Shown piece after piece: positions 1-9,602 of a stretch of 64,000 bases of DNA. The stretch lies in the NCBI RefSeq assembly GCF_035818475.1, contig NZ_JAYMGV010000001.1, forward strand, positions 124,001 through 188,000. Reading direction: 5' to 3'. Below the pieces are notes generated by a model, which ran no database searches, had not been told where the DNA came from, and saw only the letters and a program-made list of their open reading frames with translations. Made by a program: the position numbers and the translations under genes. Each line of letters begins with the position of its first letter. The stretch's first letter is position 1. The stretch is from Cognatitamlana sp035818475. GTDB lineage: Bacteria > Bacteroidota > Bacteroidia > Flavobacteriales > Flavobacteriaceae.

Positions 1-12
1 TTTTAAACTCAT
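1..12 (-). CDS. Possible start of nqrB, cut by the window edge
   Basis: On the minus strand an ATG at 12 opens a frame reading M-S-L-K to the window edge. It lies 35 bases after the nqrA stop, on the same strand. NqrA is normally followed by NqrB, and flavobacterial NqrB proteins commonly start with similar residues. Only four codons are visible, so this rests on position and operon order rather than on the sequence. Confidence 0.4.
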
Positions 13-47
13 CTTGTAATATTTTTCATTTCGTTCTCAATGAATAA

Positions 48-1403
48 TTATCCAATTTCTTTTAGCATTAAGTCTAGACCTTCTCTTATTATTTTTTGAT
101 GTGGTTGTTTAGACACACAAACAAATTCTGTTAAAGCAAAATCTTCAGGTGCAACTTCATACATTCCTAAAGCTTCCATTTCATCTAAATCTTTATACAT
201 ACAAGCCTTTAAGATTTGCATTGGATAAATATCCAAAGGAAAAACCTCCTCATAAGTACCCGTTGTTACAAATGCTCTATGCTCTCCATTTGTATTGGTA
301 TTCAAATCATATGCTTTCTTAGAGTTTAACCAGGAAAACGTCAATGCTCTTGATGTTGATATTTTATTGAACACCGGTTTAGTCCAACCAAAAAGCTCAT
401 AATCATCACCTTCAGGAATTACAGTAATTATATTGCTATAATAATCTAAACTACCATCACGTTTAACCTTTTTTCCAGACAATACGTTACCAGAAATGAT
501 TCTATCATTACCTTTTTCATCAACCCCCTTATCATAAATCATGGTAGCAACCTCACTTCCAATTAACGTCTTAAAATATCTGGGTTTTTTAACCGAAGAA
601 CCCGCTAAAGCAACAATACGTTCGGCATTAAATTTACCAGTTAGTAATAACTCTCCAATAATTACCAAATCTTGAGGAGCTACAGTCCAAACCACCTCAC
701 CCTTATTTACAGGGTCAATCTTATTGATTTGAGTTCCAACATTCCCAGAAGGATGTGGCCCTGATACTTTATGCAAAGTGATACCTGATAAACCTGCAAG
801 TGGCGAATTTGAACTCTTACCAACACTTACATGTATTTTTCCTTCTGTTAACTTTCCTAAAGCGGTAATCGCGGCTTGTAGTTCTGCTTCTTTACCTTGT
901 AGCGTAAAATCTAAATCGGCAGCCAATGGTGCGCTGGCATATCCTGAAATAAATATCGCTTTTGGCGATTTTTCAGGATTAGCAATTACATCATACGGGC
1001 GCTGCTTAACAAATGGCCAACATCCGGAAGCAAGCAAATGTGCTTTTACTTCTTCTGCTTTGGCTGCATCGATGTTAAACTGTCCATAATCTTTGAAAGA
1101 TTGTGTTTTGTCTGCTTCAATTTTGATAGCATCTATACGTCTCTTTGGTCCACGAACTATTTCTATAACCTTACCTGAAACCGGCGATGAGAACTTAATA
1201 CTCTCATTAGCCTTATCAAAAAATAAAGTGCTTCCAGCATCAACTGTAGCACCTTCTTTAGCAACAAGTTTAGGAATAACTCCGTGAAAATCTTCTGGTC
1301 TTACGGTGCAGTAGTTACTAACTACCGCTTGTTCAACGGTTTTGTCAGCTTCACCAATAAGTTTAATGTCCAGACCCTTTTTAATACGAATGTCTTTTGA
1401 CAT
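48..1403 (-). CDS. nqrA: Na+-translocating NADH:quinone reductase subunit A
   Basis: NqrA is the membrane-associated subunit A of the Na+-pumping NADH:ubiquinone/menaquinone oxidoreductase, which transfers electrons from NADH to quinone and exports sodium. The 451-residue product has the usual family length and the typical N-terminal opening (M-S-K-D-I-R-I-K-K-G-L-D-I). It carries a lipoyl-like barrel with V-S-G-K-V near residue 75 and the conserved G-P-H-P-S-G-N segment near residue 217. nqrA is normally first in the nqrABCDEF operon, so the remaining genes should continue beyond the left window edge. A -7 box (TATTTTTG, minus strand, 1441-1448) lies about 40 bases upstream of the ATG. The identification is firm. 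Confidence 0.95.
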   Translation of the reverse strand: MSKDIRIKKGLDIKLIGEADKTVEQAVVSNYCTVRPEDFHGVIPKLVAKEGATVDAGSTLFFDKANESIKFSSPVSGKVIEIVRGPKRRIDAIKIEADKTQSFKDYGQFNIDAAKAEEVKAHLLASGCWPFVKQRPYDVIANPEKSPKAIFISGYASAPLAADLDFTLQGKEAELQAAITALGKLTEGKIHVSVGKSSNSPLAGLSGITLHKVSGPHPSGNVGTQINKIDPVNKGEVVWTVAPQDLVIIGELLLTGKFNAERIVALAGSSVKKPRYFKTLIGSEVATMIYDKGVDEKGNDRIISGNVLSGKKVKRDGSLDYYSNIITVIPEGDDYELFGWTKPVFNKISTSRALTFSWLNSKKAYDLNTNTNGEHRAFVTTGTYEEVFPLDIYPMQILKACMYKDLDEMEALGMYEVAPEDFALTEFVCVSKQPHQKIIREGLDLMLKEIG

Positions 1404-1440
1404 ATTTATTTAATTGAAATTAGTTGTCTAAAAATCGGTG

Positions 1441-1448
1441 CAAAAATA
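1441..1448 (-). promoter_or_regulatory. Candidate -7 box for nqrA
   Basis: The minus strand reads TATTTTTG, matching the Bacteroidota consensus TAnnTTTG, 38 bases before the nqrA ATG. No clear TTG -33 element is seen at the usual spacing, so the call rests on the -7 match and position. Confidence 0.4.
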
Positions 1449-1556
1449 CGAATTAAATATACAGTTTACATAAAAAATACTTAGTTTTTTATGCTAACAT
1501 ATTTTACATCTTTTTTAGGCACAAAATTTGTTTATATTTACCAAAAACAGCTCTAA

Positions 1557-2807
1557 ATGACCTTAAAGCCCTTCTTATTTTTTTGTTTAATTTTAATTCC
1601 GACTTACTTTTTTGGTCAGGAGGAAGAAGTTAACCCTCCAGATTATATCAAGACCATAAACTTTAGAGGTGACACCCCAGAAACTCAACTTCCTATTATA
1701 AATCTTGGTGATTATATAGAATTAGAATTTGATGCCTTAAATGGTGATGAAGATGATTTTTATTATAAAATCAAACATTATAATTTTGATTGGACGCCTT
1801 CTGTATTAATACAATCAGAATACATGGAGGGGTTTGATAACCAGCGTATCAGGGAATACGAAAACTCCTTTAACACCTATCAAATATATTCACATTACAA
1901 GCTCACTATCCCTAACGCTCAAACCAGAGGATTGAAAGTTTCAGGCAACTATATGATTTATATATATAATAGTAATGGTGAACTTGTTTTTTCTCGTAAA
2001 TTTATGATGTATGAAGATAAAGTTGGTGTTGGGGTAAGTATAAAACGTGCCCGTGATATCGAATATATAGAAACTAAGCAAAGAGTAGAACTTTTAATTG
2101 CTTCTGGCAGTATGCAATTAAACAATCCTTATCAAACCGTAAAGGCTGTTATTATTCAAAATAATAACCTAAACACCGCTATTACAAACATAAAACCACA
2201 ATACACTATTGGGAAAGATCTGATTTATAAATATGATTCTGAGATCAGTTTTTGGGGAGGTAATGAATACCTTTTTTTTGAAAATAAAGACATTCGCGCT
2301 TCAAATAATGGTGTTCAGTTTATAGCCCTTGAAGACCTTTATCATAACCATTTATTTACCAATACTATAAGGGCAAACAGACCTTATACGTATTATCCCG
2401 ATATTAACGGCAATTATTTAGTAAACAATATTGATGCTTCAAACTCTGATATTGAGGCTGATTATGCCTGGATACACTTTTCATTGGAAAGTCAGGAATT
2501 TTTAAGAAACAAGAAAATACACGTATACGGCAGTTTTAACAATTACGCTATTGACGATAGTACTTTAATGACATTCAACCCTGAGCACAATACATATCAA
2601 AACACCATGTTACTCAAACAGGGATTCTATAATTACAAATATATTGTGATTGACTCAAAAGGTCAATTGAACGAGGGACTCATTAGCGGGAATTTCTGGC
2701 AAACTGAAAACAGCTATAAAGTCCTGATATATTACAGAGACTTAGGAGCTCGTTATGACCGTATTATTGGTTATAGCGAAGGGAATTCGGTAAATATCAC
2801 CAATTAA
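1557..2807 (+). CDS. DUF5103 type IX secretion plug-like protein
   Basis: A secreted protein of 416 residues with a clear signal peptide (hydrophobic residues about 4-20, then F-G-Q). The body has the DUF5103 character of Bacteroidota proteins annotated as type IX secretion system plug domain. It starts with P-P-D-Y-I-K-T-I-N-F-R near residue 27, and the C-terminal third is a carbohydrate-binding-like beta domain (Y-G-S-F-N-N-Y-A near 324). Related proteins close the SprA translocon of the T9SS. T9SS cargo is encoded in this same window (30108-33029 and 35717-37684). The gene stands alone, divergent from nqrA. Family membership is confident; its role in secretion is taken from the family. Confidence 0.8.
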   Translation: MTLKPFLFFCLILIPTYFFGQEEEVNPPDYIKTINFRGDTPETQLPIINLGDYIELEFDALNGDEDDFYYKIKHYNFDWTPSVLIQSEYMEGFDNQRIREYENSFNTYQIYSHYKLTIPNAQTRGLKVSGNYMIYIYNSNGELVFSRKFMMYEDKVGVGVSIKRARDIEYIETKQRVELLIASGSMQLNNPYQTVKAVIIQNNNLNTAITNIKPQYTIGKDLIYKYDSEISFWGGNEYLFFENKDIRASNNGVQFIALEDLYHNHLFTNTIRANRPYTYYPDINGNYLVNNIDASNSDIEADYAWIHFSLESQEFLRNKKIHVYGSFNNYAIDDSTLMTFNPEHNTYQNTMLLKQGFYNYKYIVIDSKGQLNEGLISGNFWQTENSYKVLIYYRDLGARYDRIIGYSEGNSVNITN

Positions 2808-2914
2808 ATTTACCATTCAACTAATTTTTCCATCCAAACAGTCCAAAAATTACGCTAACCATTTAATATTTATTATTTTAGCGCCCTAAAACCCATTGTA
2901 TATCAATAGTTAAC

Positions 2915-3301
2915 ATGGTTCAACAAGTAACTAAAGGCATAAAAATCTCGGTAGAAACCAATTTTGAAGGCTCATTTTATAAAAATTATAAAATACAGTA
3001 TGCCTTTGGATACACAGTAACTATTGAAAACCAAAGCAAAGACTCTGTGCAGCTTAACACACGTCATTGGGAAATTCTTGATGCCTTAAACAACGTTGAA
3101 ATTGTTGAGGGGGATGGTGTGATAGGAAAAAAACCTGTGTTAAAGCCTGGGGAATCTCACACCTATACTTCGGGATGCTTACTCACTTCACCGTTTGGAG
3201 CTATGCAAGGATTCTATAACATGGTAAACTTTACAACCACCAAAAAGTTTAAAGTAGTTATTCCCACTTTTAAGCTAAGTGCACCTTTTGCTATTAACTA
3301 G
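2915..3301 (+). CDS. apaG: ApaG/DUF525 domain protein
   Basis: The 128-residue product is a complete ApaG domain, a small fibronectin-III-like beta sandwich. The typical segments are present in order: V-E-T-N-F-E near residue 18, Y-T-V-T-I-E-N near 33, T-R-H-W-E-I near 49, G-V-I-G-K-K-P-V-L-K-P-G near 68, and F-G-A-M-Q-G-F-Y near 96. ApaG is linked in enterobacteria to Co2+ resistance and Mg2+ homeostasis, but its biochemical role is unsettled. It follows the DUF5103 gene by about 100 bases on the same strand and converges on the TRAP operon. Confidence 0.93.
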   Translation: MVQQVTKGIKISVETNFEGSFYKNYKIQYAFGYTVTIENQSKDSVQLNTRHWEILDALNNVEIVEGDGVIGKKPVLKPGESHTYTSGCLLTSPFGAMQGFYNMVNFTTTKKFKVVIPTFKLSAPFAIN

Positions 3302-3409
3302 AAAAACATACCCCAAACGCAAAACTTTTTAACAGCGTAATCTTATTATTGGGTATTATGTTATATTCTATCTTTTAAAGTCTAATCAATTCAGCCTAAG
3401 CTAGTAGTA

Positions 3410-4705
3410 TTACAAATCAAACAAACCTGGAAGCCATAGACTTAACTGGGGAAAATAGGTCACCAAAAACAGTGACACTATCATGGCCAGAAAAAGTGGC
3501 AATAAAGGCTTTACTACCTTTTCTATGGTTGTATTGGCAATACCAACCCCAACAAATAAAACCGAACCTACCGGCGGTGTACAAAGTCCAATACACAAAT
3601 TTAAAACCATTACAATTCCAAACTGCACAGGATCCATTCCTAGCTTAGTGATAATTGGTAAAAATATAGGAGTAAATATCAAAACAGCCGGGGTCATATC
3701 CATAAAAACGCCAACACACAACAACAGTAAGTTAATGATTAGCAATATAATTATAGGATTATCACTTATACCAAGTAGTACATTAGAAATATCCTGAGGA
3801 ATATTTTCATAGCTCATTACCCATGACATACTCATAGAGGCTCCAATTAACAGCATGACAACGGCCGTAGTTCCACAGGAATCCAATAGTATTTGAGGAA
3901 TATCCTTGACCGTGATTTCTTTATAATAAAAGGCAAGAATCAACGTATAGAGTACTGCTATTGCAGAGGCTTCTGTAGCTGTAAAAATACCGACTACAAT
4001 CCCCCCTATAACAACTACTAACAACATTAAACTTGGAAAAGCTGCAATAAAAGTTTTAAAAACCTCTTTTAACGCACTTGGCTTTCCAACCTTATATTTT
4101 TTCTTTTTAGCCCAAAACATGGCTACCAACATTAAAAATAACCCTGTAATAATACCGGGAATATAACCGGCTAAAAACAAAGCGGCTATAGAAACACCTC
4201 CACTAGCCAGGGAATACACGATTAATACATTACTGGGAGGAATAATAAGTCCGGTTGTTGAAGAAGTAATATTTACTGCTGCTCCAAATTCTTTAGAGTA
4301 TCCCTCCTTTTCCATTTCTGGTCCTAAAATACTCCCCATGGCTGATGCTGATGCCATAGCTGAACCCGCTATAGCCCCCATTAACATGGCAGATACTATA
4401 TTTATGAGCGCTAGCCCTCCCGGAAGTGCTCCTACTAAAGTCTTTGCAAAAGCAATGAGCCTATGGGCAATACCTCCTTTATTCATCAATTGCCCTGAGA
4501 GTACAAAAAAGGGAATAGCCAACAACGCAAAACTATCGAGGCCGGTAGCAATCCGTTGTGATACGGTTGTTAATGCCGGTAAAGCAGAAATGCTTGCTAG
4601 CATGGTTAATAATGATGAAATAGCTATACTCCAGGCCACTGGCACACCTATTAATAGTAAACTTACAAAACTTAAAACAAGGATAATTACCGGTAAATAT
4701 TCCAT
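3410..4705 (-). CDS. TRAP transporter large permease (DctM family)
   Basis: A polytopic inner-membrane protein of 431 residues, the usual DctM length, with about a dozen hydrophobic segments. It has the conserved G-S-A-M-A-S-A-S-A-M-G region near 113 and the T-P-P-V-G motif near 373. DctM is the Na+-coupled transport subunit of tripartite periplasmic transporters. Its ATG shares one base with the small-permease stop (TAATG), so the two are translationally coupled. It is the last gene of the operon. Because it sits behind uxaC and uxuA, a hexuronate is the likely substrate; that part is inference. Confidence 0.93.
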   Translation of the reverse strand: MEYLPVIILVLSFVSLLLIGVPVAWSIAISSLLTMLASISALPALTTVSQRIATGLDSFALLAIPFFVLSGQLMNKGGIAHRLIAFAKTLVGALPGGLALINIVSAMLMGAIAGSAMASASAMGSILGPEMEKEGYSKEFGAAVNITSSTTGLIIPPSNVLIVYSLASGGVSIAALFLAGYIPGIITGLFLMLVAMFWAKKKKYKVGKPSALKEVFKTFIAAFPSLMLLVVVIGGIVVGIFTATEASAIAVLYTLILAFYYKEITVKDIPQILLDSCGTTAVVMLLIGASMSMSWVMSYENIPQDISNVLLGISDNPIIILLIINLLLLCVGVFMDMTPAVLIFTPIFLPIITKLGMDPVQFGIVMVLNLCIGLCTPPVGSVLFVGVGIANTTIEKVVKPLLPLFLAMIVSLFLVTYFPQLSLWLPGLFDL

Positions 4706-5172
4706 TATAAAAGGTGTTTATTTAAAATATCAGAAACTTTATAATATATGATCAGTATGCCACTTAAAGGGATAACCAGATAAACTAATGCCAAAGGCAT
4801 TTGAAGTGCAGGCGAATACTGTTCTAAAGTATACGTTATATAAACCAGTCTAAAGCCGCCAATAACAAGAGCTGCAAAACAAAACAGAATAATTAATACA
4901 CTTATAACTACTTTAAGCCTTATCTGACCTTTTTTATTAAGCTTTGAAGGTAACAGATCTATAGCAACATGCATGCGCTTTCCGGAAATATAAGCCGCTC
5001 CTAATACGCCTACCCAAATCATTAAATATCTTGCTAATTCATCTGTAAAAGAACTTGGTGTACCTACAACAAACCTGGTAAATACCTGCCATAGCACATT
5101 TAAAACCATAACCCCCATTATAAGCGCCAGAATGCCGCCTAATATTTTATCTACTTTTTTTCTAGTTTCCAT
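4705..5172 (-). CDS. TRAP transporter small permease (DctQ family)
   Basis: A 155-residue membrane protein with four hydrophobic segments (about 11-32, 47-65, 88-110, 125-146). The DctQ signature region L-A-R-Y-L-M-I-W-V-G-V-L-G-A-A-Y lies near 45-60. DctQ scaffolds the large permease. It sits 6 bases after the binding-protein gene and overlaps dctM by one base. This is a standard P-Q-M order of a solute-binding-protein-dependent, Na+-driven importer. Confidence 0.9.
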   Translation of the reverse strand: METRKKVDKILGGILALIMGVMVLNVLWQVFTRFVVGTPSSFTDELARYLMIWVGVLGAAYISGKRMHVAIDLLPSKLNKKGQIRLKVVISVLIILFCFAALVIGGFRLVYITYTLEQYSPALQMPLALVYLVIPLSGILIIYYKVSDILNKHLL

Positions 5173-5178
5173 AAACCA

Positions 5179-6186
5179 CTATTTAATGTTCTGAATTCTA
5201 TTGATCAAGCTATAAACTTCTTTATCATCCTTATAACTTTCGTACATACTTGAAACCTTATCCTGAAATTTAGATTTATCAGGGTTGATAACCTGAACCC
5301 CTGCTTTTTTAACCGCCTCTAAAGCCTCCTTTTCAGCTACAGCCCAAAGTTTTCTCTGATGTTCTACTGAAGCGTCAACCGAAGCCTGAACCCATTCCTG
5401 TTGTTGTTCATTTAAATCATCCCACAAATGTGTTCCCATAATTAAAACATCAGGCACTGCGGTATGCTCATCTAAAGAATAGTACTTACAAACCTCATAA
5501 TGACGTGATAAATAAAAGCTTGGCGGATTGTTTTCTGCTCCATCTACAACCCCCTGTTGCAATGAGGTATATAGCTCTCCCCATGAAATAGGCGTTGGAG
5601 AACCTCCCAGGCTGTTAACCATATTCATGGCGGTAACACTTTCCATGACTCTTATCTTTAGCCCTTCCAGATCTTTTGGAGACTCTACCGGTTTCTCTTT
5701 TGTATAAAAGCTTCTACTTCCTGAGTCATAATATCCCAATCCTTTAAGCCAGTACTTTTTTCCTCCGTCCAAGAGCTCTTTTCCTATTTTGCCATCTAAA
5801 ACACTAAAAATATGTGCTTTATCTCTAAACAAAAATGGTATCCCAAATACCTTCATGTTTGGGGAAAAGTTTTCCATAACCGCAGCTGAAACTTTTGTCA
5901 TTCCTAAACTACCTATTTGAAGTAATTCCAGAGTCTGGCGCTCTGTTCCTAATTGTTGATTTGGATAAATCTCAATACTCATGGTTCCGCTGGAGCGCTT
6001 TTCCAAATCCTCTTTCATAAAAACCATAGCCTTATGCACAGGATGGCTCATATCTAATCCATGCCCCAGTTTTATGATTTTTTTCTCATTTAAATTACTG
6101 CAAGAACCGCATAGTATCAACAAAAGGAAAAATAATCCCCTCCTAAAAGGATAAGTAACAACTGTTTTTTTTAGATAATAGAACAT
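5179..6186 (-). CDS. TRAP transporter solute-binding lipoprotein (DctP family)
   Basis: A 335-residue periplasmic binding protein. The N-terminus has a basic stretch, a hydrophobic core and a lipobox-like L-C-G-S-C near residue 25-29, so it is probably lipid-anchored rather than freely soluble, unlike most proteobacterial DctP. The conserved substrate-arginine region (G-L-K-I-R-V-M-E-S) lies near residue 175, and the W-G-E-L-Y-T-S-L-Q-Q-G-V-V-D-G-A-E-N-N block near 200 is typical of hexuronate and C4-dicarboxylate TRAP binding proteins. It sits 9 bases after uxaC. The likely ligand is glucuronate or galacturonate, from context. Confidence 0.9.
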   Translation of the reverse strand: MFYYLKKTVVTYPFRRGLFFLLLILCGSCSNLNEKKIIKLGHGLDMSHPVHKAMVFMKEDLEKRSSGTMSIEIYPNQQLGTERQTLELLQIGSLGMTKVSAAVMENFSPNMKVFGIPFLFRDKAHIFSVLDGKIGKELLDGGKKYWLKGLGYYDSGSRSFYTKEKPVESPKDLEGLKIRVMESVTAMNMVNSLGGSPTPISWGELYTSLQQGVVDGAENNPPSFYLSRHYEVCKYYSLDEHTAVPDVLIMGTHLWDDLNEQQQEWVQASVDASVEHQRKLWAVAEKEALEAVKKAGVQVINPDKSKFQDKVSSMYESYKDDKEVYSLINRIQNIK

Positions 6187-6195
6187 AGCTTCAGT

Positions 6196-7614
6196 TTATT
6201 TTGTTTCGAAATTTAAGTAATTTTTAGCGTTGTTATAACAAATATCCTGAATCATCTTGCCTAAAAACTCAATATCATTAGGCACGAGTCCTTTCTCTAA
6301 ATCTTCTGCTATTAAATTACATAGGATACGCCTAAAATATTCATGTCTTGGAAAGGACAAAAAACTACGGCTATCGGTTAGCATGCCTATAAACCGACTT
6401 AACAATCCCATATTAGAAAGCACATTAAGTTGCTTTTCCATTCCATCTTTTTGATCTAAAAACCACCAGGCTGACCCCCATTGCATTTTTCCTGCAATAT
6501 CAGAATTGTTAAAATTTCCCATCATAGTCACAAACACTTCATTTTGTGACGGATTCAAATTATAAGTTATTGTTTTTGCCAATTGATTGGTTTCATCTAA
6601 TGCGCTAAATAGCCTGGACATAGATTCTGCCATAGAGTAATCTCCTATGGAATCACAGCCGGCATCTGCTCCAAATTGTTTTTGTAATCGTTTATTATTA
6701 TTTCTCAAAGGGCCTAAATGGTACTGTTGCACCCAACCTTTTTCATGATATTTTCTTCCCAGATAAATATAAATACTGGATTTGTATTTATCTACTTCTA
6801 AGTTTGTAAGTTGCTCCCCATTTAATCTTTTATTGAAAATTGAAATTATATCGTCTTGATTATAATTTACAATAGTAAAGGCTCCACTAACTCCATAGTC
6901 AGATAACCTGCATCCATTCTCATGAAAAAAATCTATTCTGGCGTCAATGGCCTTTATAAAGTCAGGGTAAGAATTAATTGTAAAATCTACGGTATTATTT
7001 AATAGGTTTAAATAATCTTTGAAGCTTTCTTGCTCAATAAAAAACAGGTTATCAGACCTAAATGTTGGAAAAACCTTTGTGTAAAAGTTTTGTTTTGCAA
7101 TTTGTCTATGATACTTAAGGTCGTCTGTCGGGTCATCAGTAGTACAAATCACCTCTACCTTCATATCTTTAAGCAACTGTGCCGGGGTTTTGTCATGCAA
7201 CACGGCGTTAGTCTTTTCATAAATGGCATTTGCCGTTCCCGGTTGCAAAATTTCATCAATATCAAAATAGCGTTTTAGTTCTAAATGCGTCCAGTGAAAC
7301 AATGGATTTCTCAATGTATAGGGTACGGTTTCTGCCCATTTATCAAACTTCTGTTTTGAAGACGCAGATCCGGTAATAAATTCTTCATCAATCCCATTGG
7401 CACGCATACCCCGCCATTTATAGTGGTCTTCTTTTAACCAGGCATCGGTAATATTTTCAACCGGTTTATTATCAGCAATCAGTTTAGGAGACAAATGATT
7501 ATGATAATCAATTATAGGCATATTTTTAGCATACTCATGATACAATTTCTGGGCTGTTTCTGAGTTCAATAAGAAATTATCTGTTATAAACGTATTGGCC
7601 TTTATGTTACTCAT
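6196..7614 (-). CDS. uxaC: Glucuronate (uronate) isomerase
   Basis: UxaC converts D-glucuronate to D-fructuronate (and D-galacturonate to D-tagaturonate) in the cytoplasm, the first step of hexuronate catabolism. At 472 residues it has the family length. Recognisable blocks are D-Y-H-N-H-L-S-P near 36 (amidohydrolase-superfamily metal ligands), L-F-H-W-T-H-L-E-L near 105, C-T-T-D-D-P near 157, and T-D-S-R-S-F-L-S-F-P-R-H-E-Y-F-R near 416. The ATG overlaps the uxuA stop by four bases (7611-7614). The operon is a complete route from uptake to 2-keto-3-deoxygluconate. Confidence 0.96.
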   Translation of the reverse strand: MSNIKANTFITDNFLLNSETAQKLYHEYAKNMPIIDYHNHLSPKLIADNKPVENITDAWLKEDHYKWRGMRANGIDEEFITGSASSKQKFDKWAETVPYTLRNPLFHWTHLELKRYFDIDEILQPGTANAIYEKTNAVLHDKTPAQLLKDMKVEVICTTDDPTDDLKYHRQIAKQNFYTKVFPTFRSDNLFFIEQESFKDYLNLLNNTVDFTINSYPDFIKAIDARIDFFHENGCRLSDYGVSGAFTIVNYNQDDIISIFNKRLNGEQLTNLEVDKYKSSIYIYLGRKYHEKGWVQQYHLGPLRNNNKRLQKQFGADAGCDSIGDYSMAESMSRLFSALDETNQLAKTITYNLNPSQNEVFVTMMGNFNNSDIAGKMQWGSAWWFLDQKDGMEKQLNVLSNMGLLSRFIGMLTDSRSFLSFPRHEYFRRILCNLIAEDLEKGLVPNDIEFLGKMIQDICYNNAKNYLNFETK

Positions 7615-8777
7615 ACCACATCACTTTTTAAGATTCCCAGTTTTAATCCCCGCAATTCAGCCAACCCACGCAAGCGTCCAATTGCGGAATAACCGGCATA
7701 CGCCTTTCTATTTTCCAAATCATGCAACATTTGATGCCCATGATCTGGCCTCATTGGTAAGGAAACCCCTCGTGCTTTTTCAATTTTAAGGACTGCTTTT
7801 ACAATCTCATACATGTCTGATGAGCCATCCAGGTGGTTATCTTCATAAAAACTACCATTAGCCTCACGCTTTACATTTCTTAAATGAAGAAAATGTATTC
7901 TGTCTTTAAACTTTTCAATCATTTTTGGAAGATCATTTTCTGGATGAGCCCCCAAAGACCCTGTGCAAAAAGTAATTCCGTTTGATGGGCTATCAATAAA
8001 ATTCACTAAATCGTCCAGATCACTTTCTGATTTAATAATCCTTGGAAGTCCCAATATATCTATTGGTGGATCATCCGGATGAATAGCCATTTTTATTCCG
8101 TTTTCTTCGGCTACGGGAATAACTTCATTTAAAAAATAGGCAAGATTGGCTTTCAAATCAGCATGACTAACATTCTTATACTGTGCTATCATGGCTTTAA
8201 AAACAGGAATAGTTAAGTCTTCAACCGTTCCTGGCAGACCTTTTAATATACTATCCTCTAACCTCTGCTTTTCTTGTGAAGTCATTTCATTAAAACGTGT
8301 TTTAGCCTGTTCTAAGATATTCGGGGTATATGAACTTTCTACATCATCGCGTTTCATGATAAAGCATTCAAACAAGGCCATTTCAACTTTATCAAATCTC
8401 AAAGCCGTACTCTTATCCTCTAATTCCCAAAACAAATGTGTACGTGTCCAATCCAGAACCGGCATAAAATTATAGCACACATTTTTAATTCCGCATTGCG
8501 CTACATTTCTTAAACTTTGTTTATAAATTTCTATCCGTTCTTTATAGTCTTTGATTCGTAGTTTTATGTTTTCATGAATGGGAATACTTTCAATGAAGCT
8601 CCATTCCAAACCGGCATCTTCAATTGCCTTTTTTACTTTTTTTATTTCATGGACTTCCCATAGTTCCCCATTAGGAATATGATGTAAAGCGGTAACAACT
8701 CCTGTGGCCCCCGCCTGCTTAATATCTGATAATTTCACGGTATCAGACTCTCCAAACCATCTAAAAGTTTCTTGCAT
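7611..8777 (-). CDS. uxuA: Mannonate dehydratase
   Basis: UxuA dehydrates D-mannonate to 2-keto-3-deoxy-D-gluconate with Fe2+ or Mn2+. The 388-residue protein matches the usual length. It starts with M-Q-E-T-F-R-W-F-G and contains the xylose-isomerase-like TIM-barrel motifs M-A-I-H-P-D-D-P-P near 230, C-T-G-S-L-G near 272, H-L-R-N-V near 295, and M-R-P-D-H-G-H near 347. It follows the SDR gene by 11 bases and overlaps uxaC by four, so the three catabolic genes form one unit. The 2-keto-3-deoxygluconate kinase and KDPG aldolase that would follow are not in the window. Confidence 0.96.
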   Translation of the reverse strand: MQETFRWFGESDTVKLSDIKQAGATGVVTALHHIPNGELWEVHEIKKVKKAIEDAGLEWSFIESIPIHENIKLRIKDYKERIEIYKQSLRNVAQCGIKNVCYNFMPVLDWTRTHLFWELEDKSTALRFDKVEMALFECFIMKRDDVESSYTPNILEQAKTRFNEMTSQEKQRLEDSILKGLPGTVEDLTIPVFKAMIAQYKNVSHADLKANLAYFLNEVIPVAEENGIKMAIHPDDPPIDILGLPRIIKSESDLDDLVNFIDSPSNGITFCTGSLGAHPENDLPKMIEKFKDRIHFLHLRNVKREANGSFYEDNHLDGSSDMYEIVKAVLKIEKARGVSLPMRPDHGHQMLHDLENRKAYAGYSAIGRLRGLAELRGLKLGILKSDVV

Positions 8778-8788
8778 TTTCCTTTTTT

Positions 8789-9598
8789 TTAAACACCACT
8801 AAATGCACTAAAACCACCATCAATACTAATAACAGTTCCTGTGATAAATTTACCGGCATCAGTGGCTAATAAATGAACCGCACCATTAAGTTCCTCTGCA
8901 TCTCCAAAACGCCCCATTGGTGTATTCTGTATTATTGTTTTTCCTCTGTCTGTCAGCGAACCATCTTCATTGGTTAGCAATTTTCTATTTTGATCTGCAA
9001 TAAAAAAGCCCGGAGCTATAGCATTTACTCTAATTTTATCTCCAAATTTTAATGCCATATCAACAGCCATCCACCGGGTAAAATTCTCCATGGCAGCTTT
9101 AGATGCTGAATAGCCAACTACTCGGGTAATAGCCTGGGGAACTGCCATAGAACTCACATTGATTATAGCTCCTTTTCCCTGCTTAGACATATATTCTCCA
9201 AATACTAGCGAAGGGACAACGGTTCCCATTAAATTTAAATCGGTTACTTTTTGAAAATCAGGAATAGACATATTAAAAAGCGTATCGTCCGGGGAAATTG
9301 TTGCGCCTGGCATATTACCCCCCGCAGCATTTATTAACACATCTATTTGCCCCCAGGTACTGATAAGGCTTTCCTTTACAGCAATAAGATTTTCTTTATC
9401 TAAAACATCTGCTTTATAGCCTATGGCATTTGTGGTTGACAGTGTGCTGACAAAAGCTTGTGCTTTTGCCTCATCTCTTCCTAAAATAGCCACTTTAGCT
9501 CCTTCTTCTACAAAGTATTTAGCAATGTTGGACCCCAAAACGCCATATCCCCCTGTTATTATAATAACCTTATCTTTTATATTAAATAGTTTATTCAC
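8789..9598 (-). CDS. SDR-family D-mannonate oxidoreductase (fructuronate reductase)
   Basis: A short-chain dehydrogenase/reductase of 269 residues. The cofactor motif T-G-G-Y-G-V-L-G is at about 15-22, N-A-A-G-G near 89, the catalytic serine in N-V-S-S-M near 148, and Y-S-A-S-K near 163. In Bacteroidota this SDR sits with uxuA and uxaC in place of the proteobacterial UxuB and is assigned the NAD(P)H reduction of D-fructuronate to D-mannonate. The specificity comes from context. The start is GTG (9596-9598); no ATG is available before the cofactor motif, and an in-frame stop lies at 9605-9607. A hexamer tandem repeat begins 5 bases before the GTG and therefore lies in the leader of the operon. 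Confidence 0.88.
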   Translation of the reverse strand: MNKLFNIKDKVIIITGGYGVLGSNIAKYFVEEGAKVAILGRDEAKAQAFVSTLSTTNAIGYKADVLDKENLIAVKESLISTWGQIDVLINAAGGNMPGATISPDDTLFNMSIPDFQKVTDLNLMGTVVPSLVFGEYMSKQGKGAIINVSSMAVPQAITRVVGYSASKAAMENFTRWMAVDMALKFGDKIRVNAIAPGFFIADQNRKLLTNEDGSLTDRGKTIIQNTPMGRFGDAEELNGAVHLLATDAGKFITGTVISIDGGFSAFSGV

Positions 9599-9602
9599 CT
9601 CT

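Noticed and set aside
778..1287. Open frames on the plus strand inside nqrA
   Set aside because: They overlap a strong conserved gene on the other strand and show no family features.
3410..9598. C4-dicarboxylate TRAP operon
   Set aside because: The family name DctPQM suggests it, but overlap and tight spacing with uxaC, uxuA and the SDR point to hexuronate.
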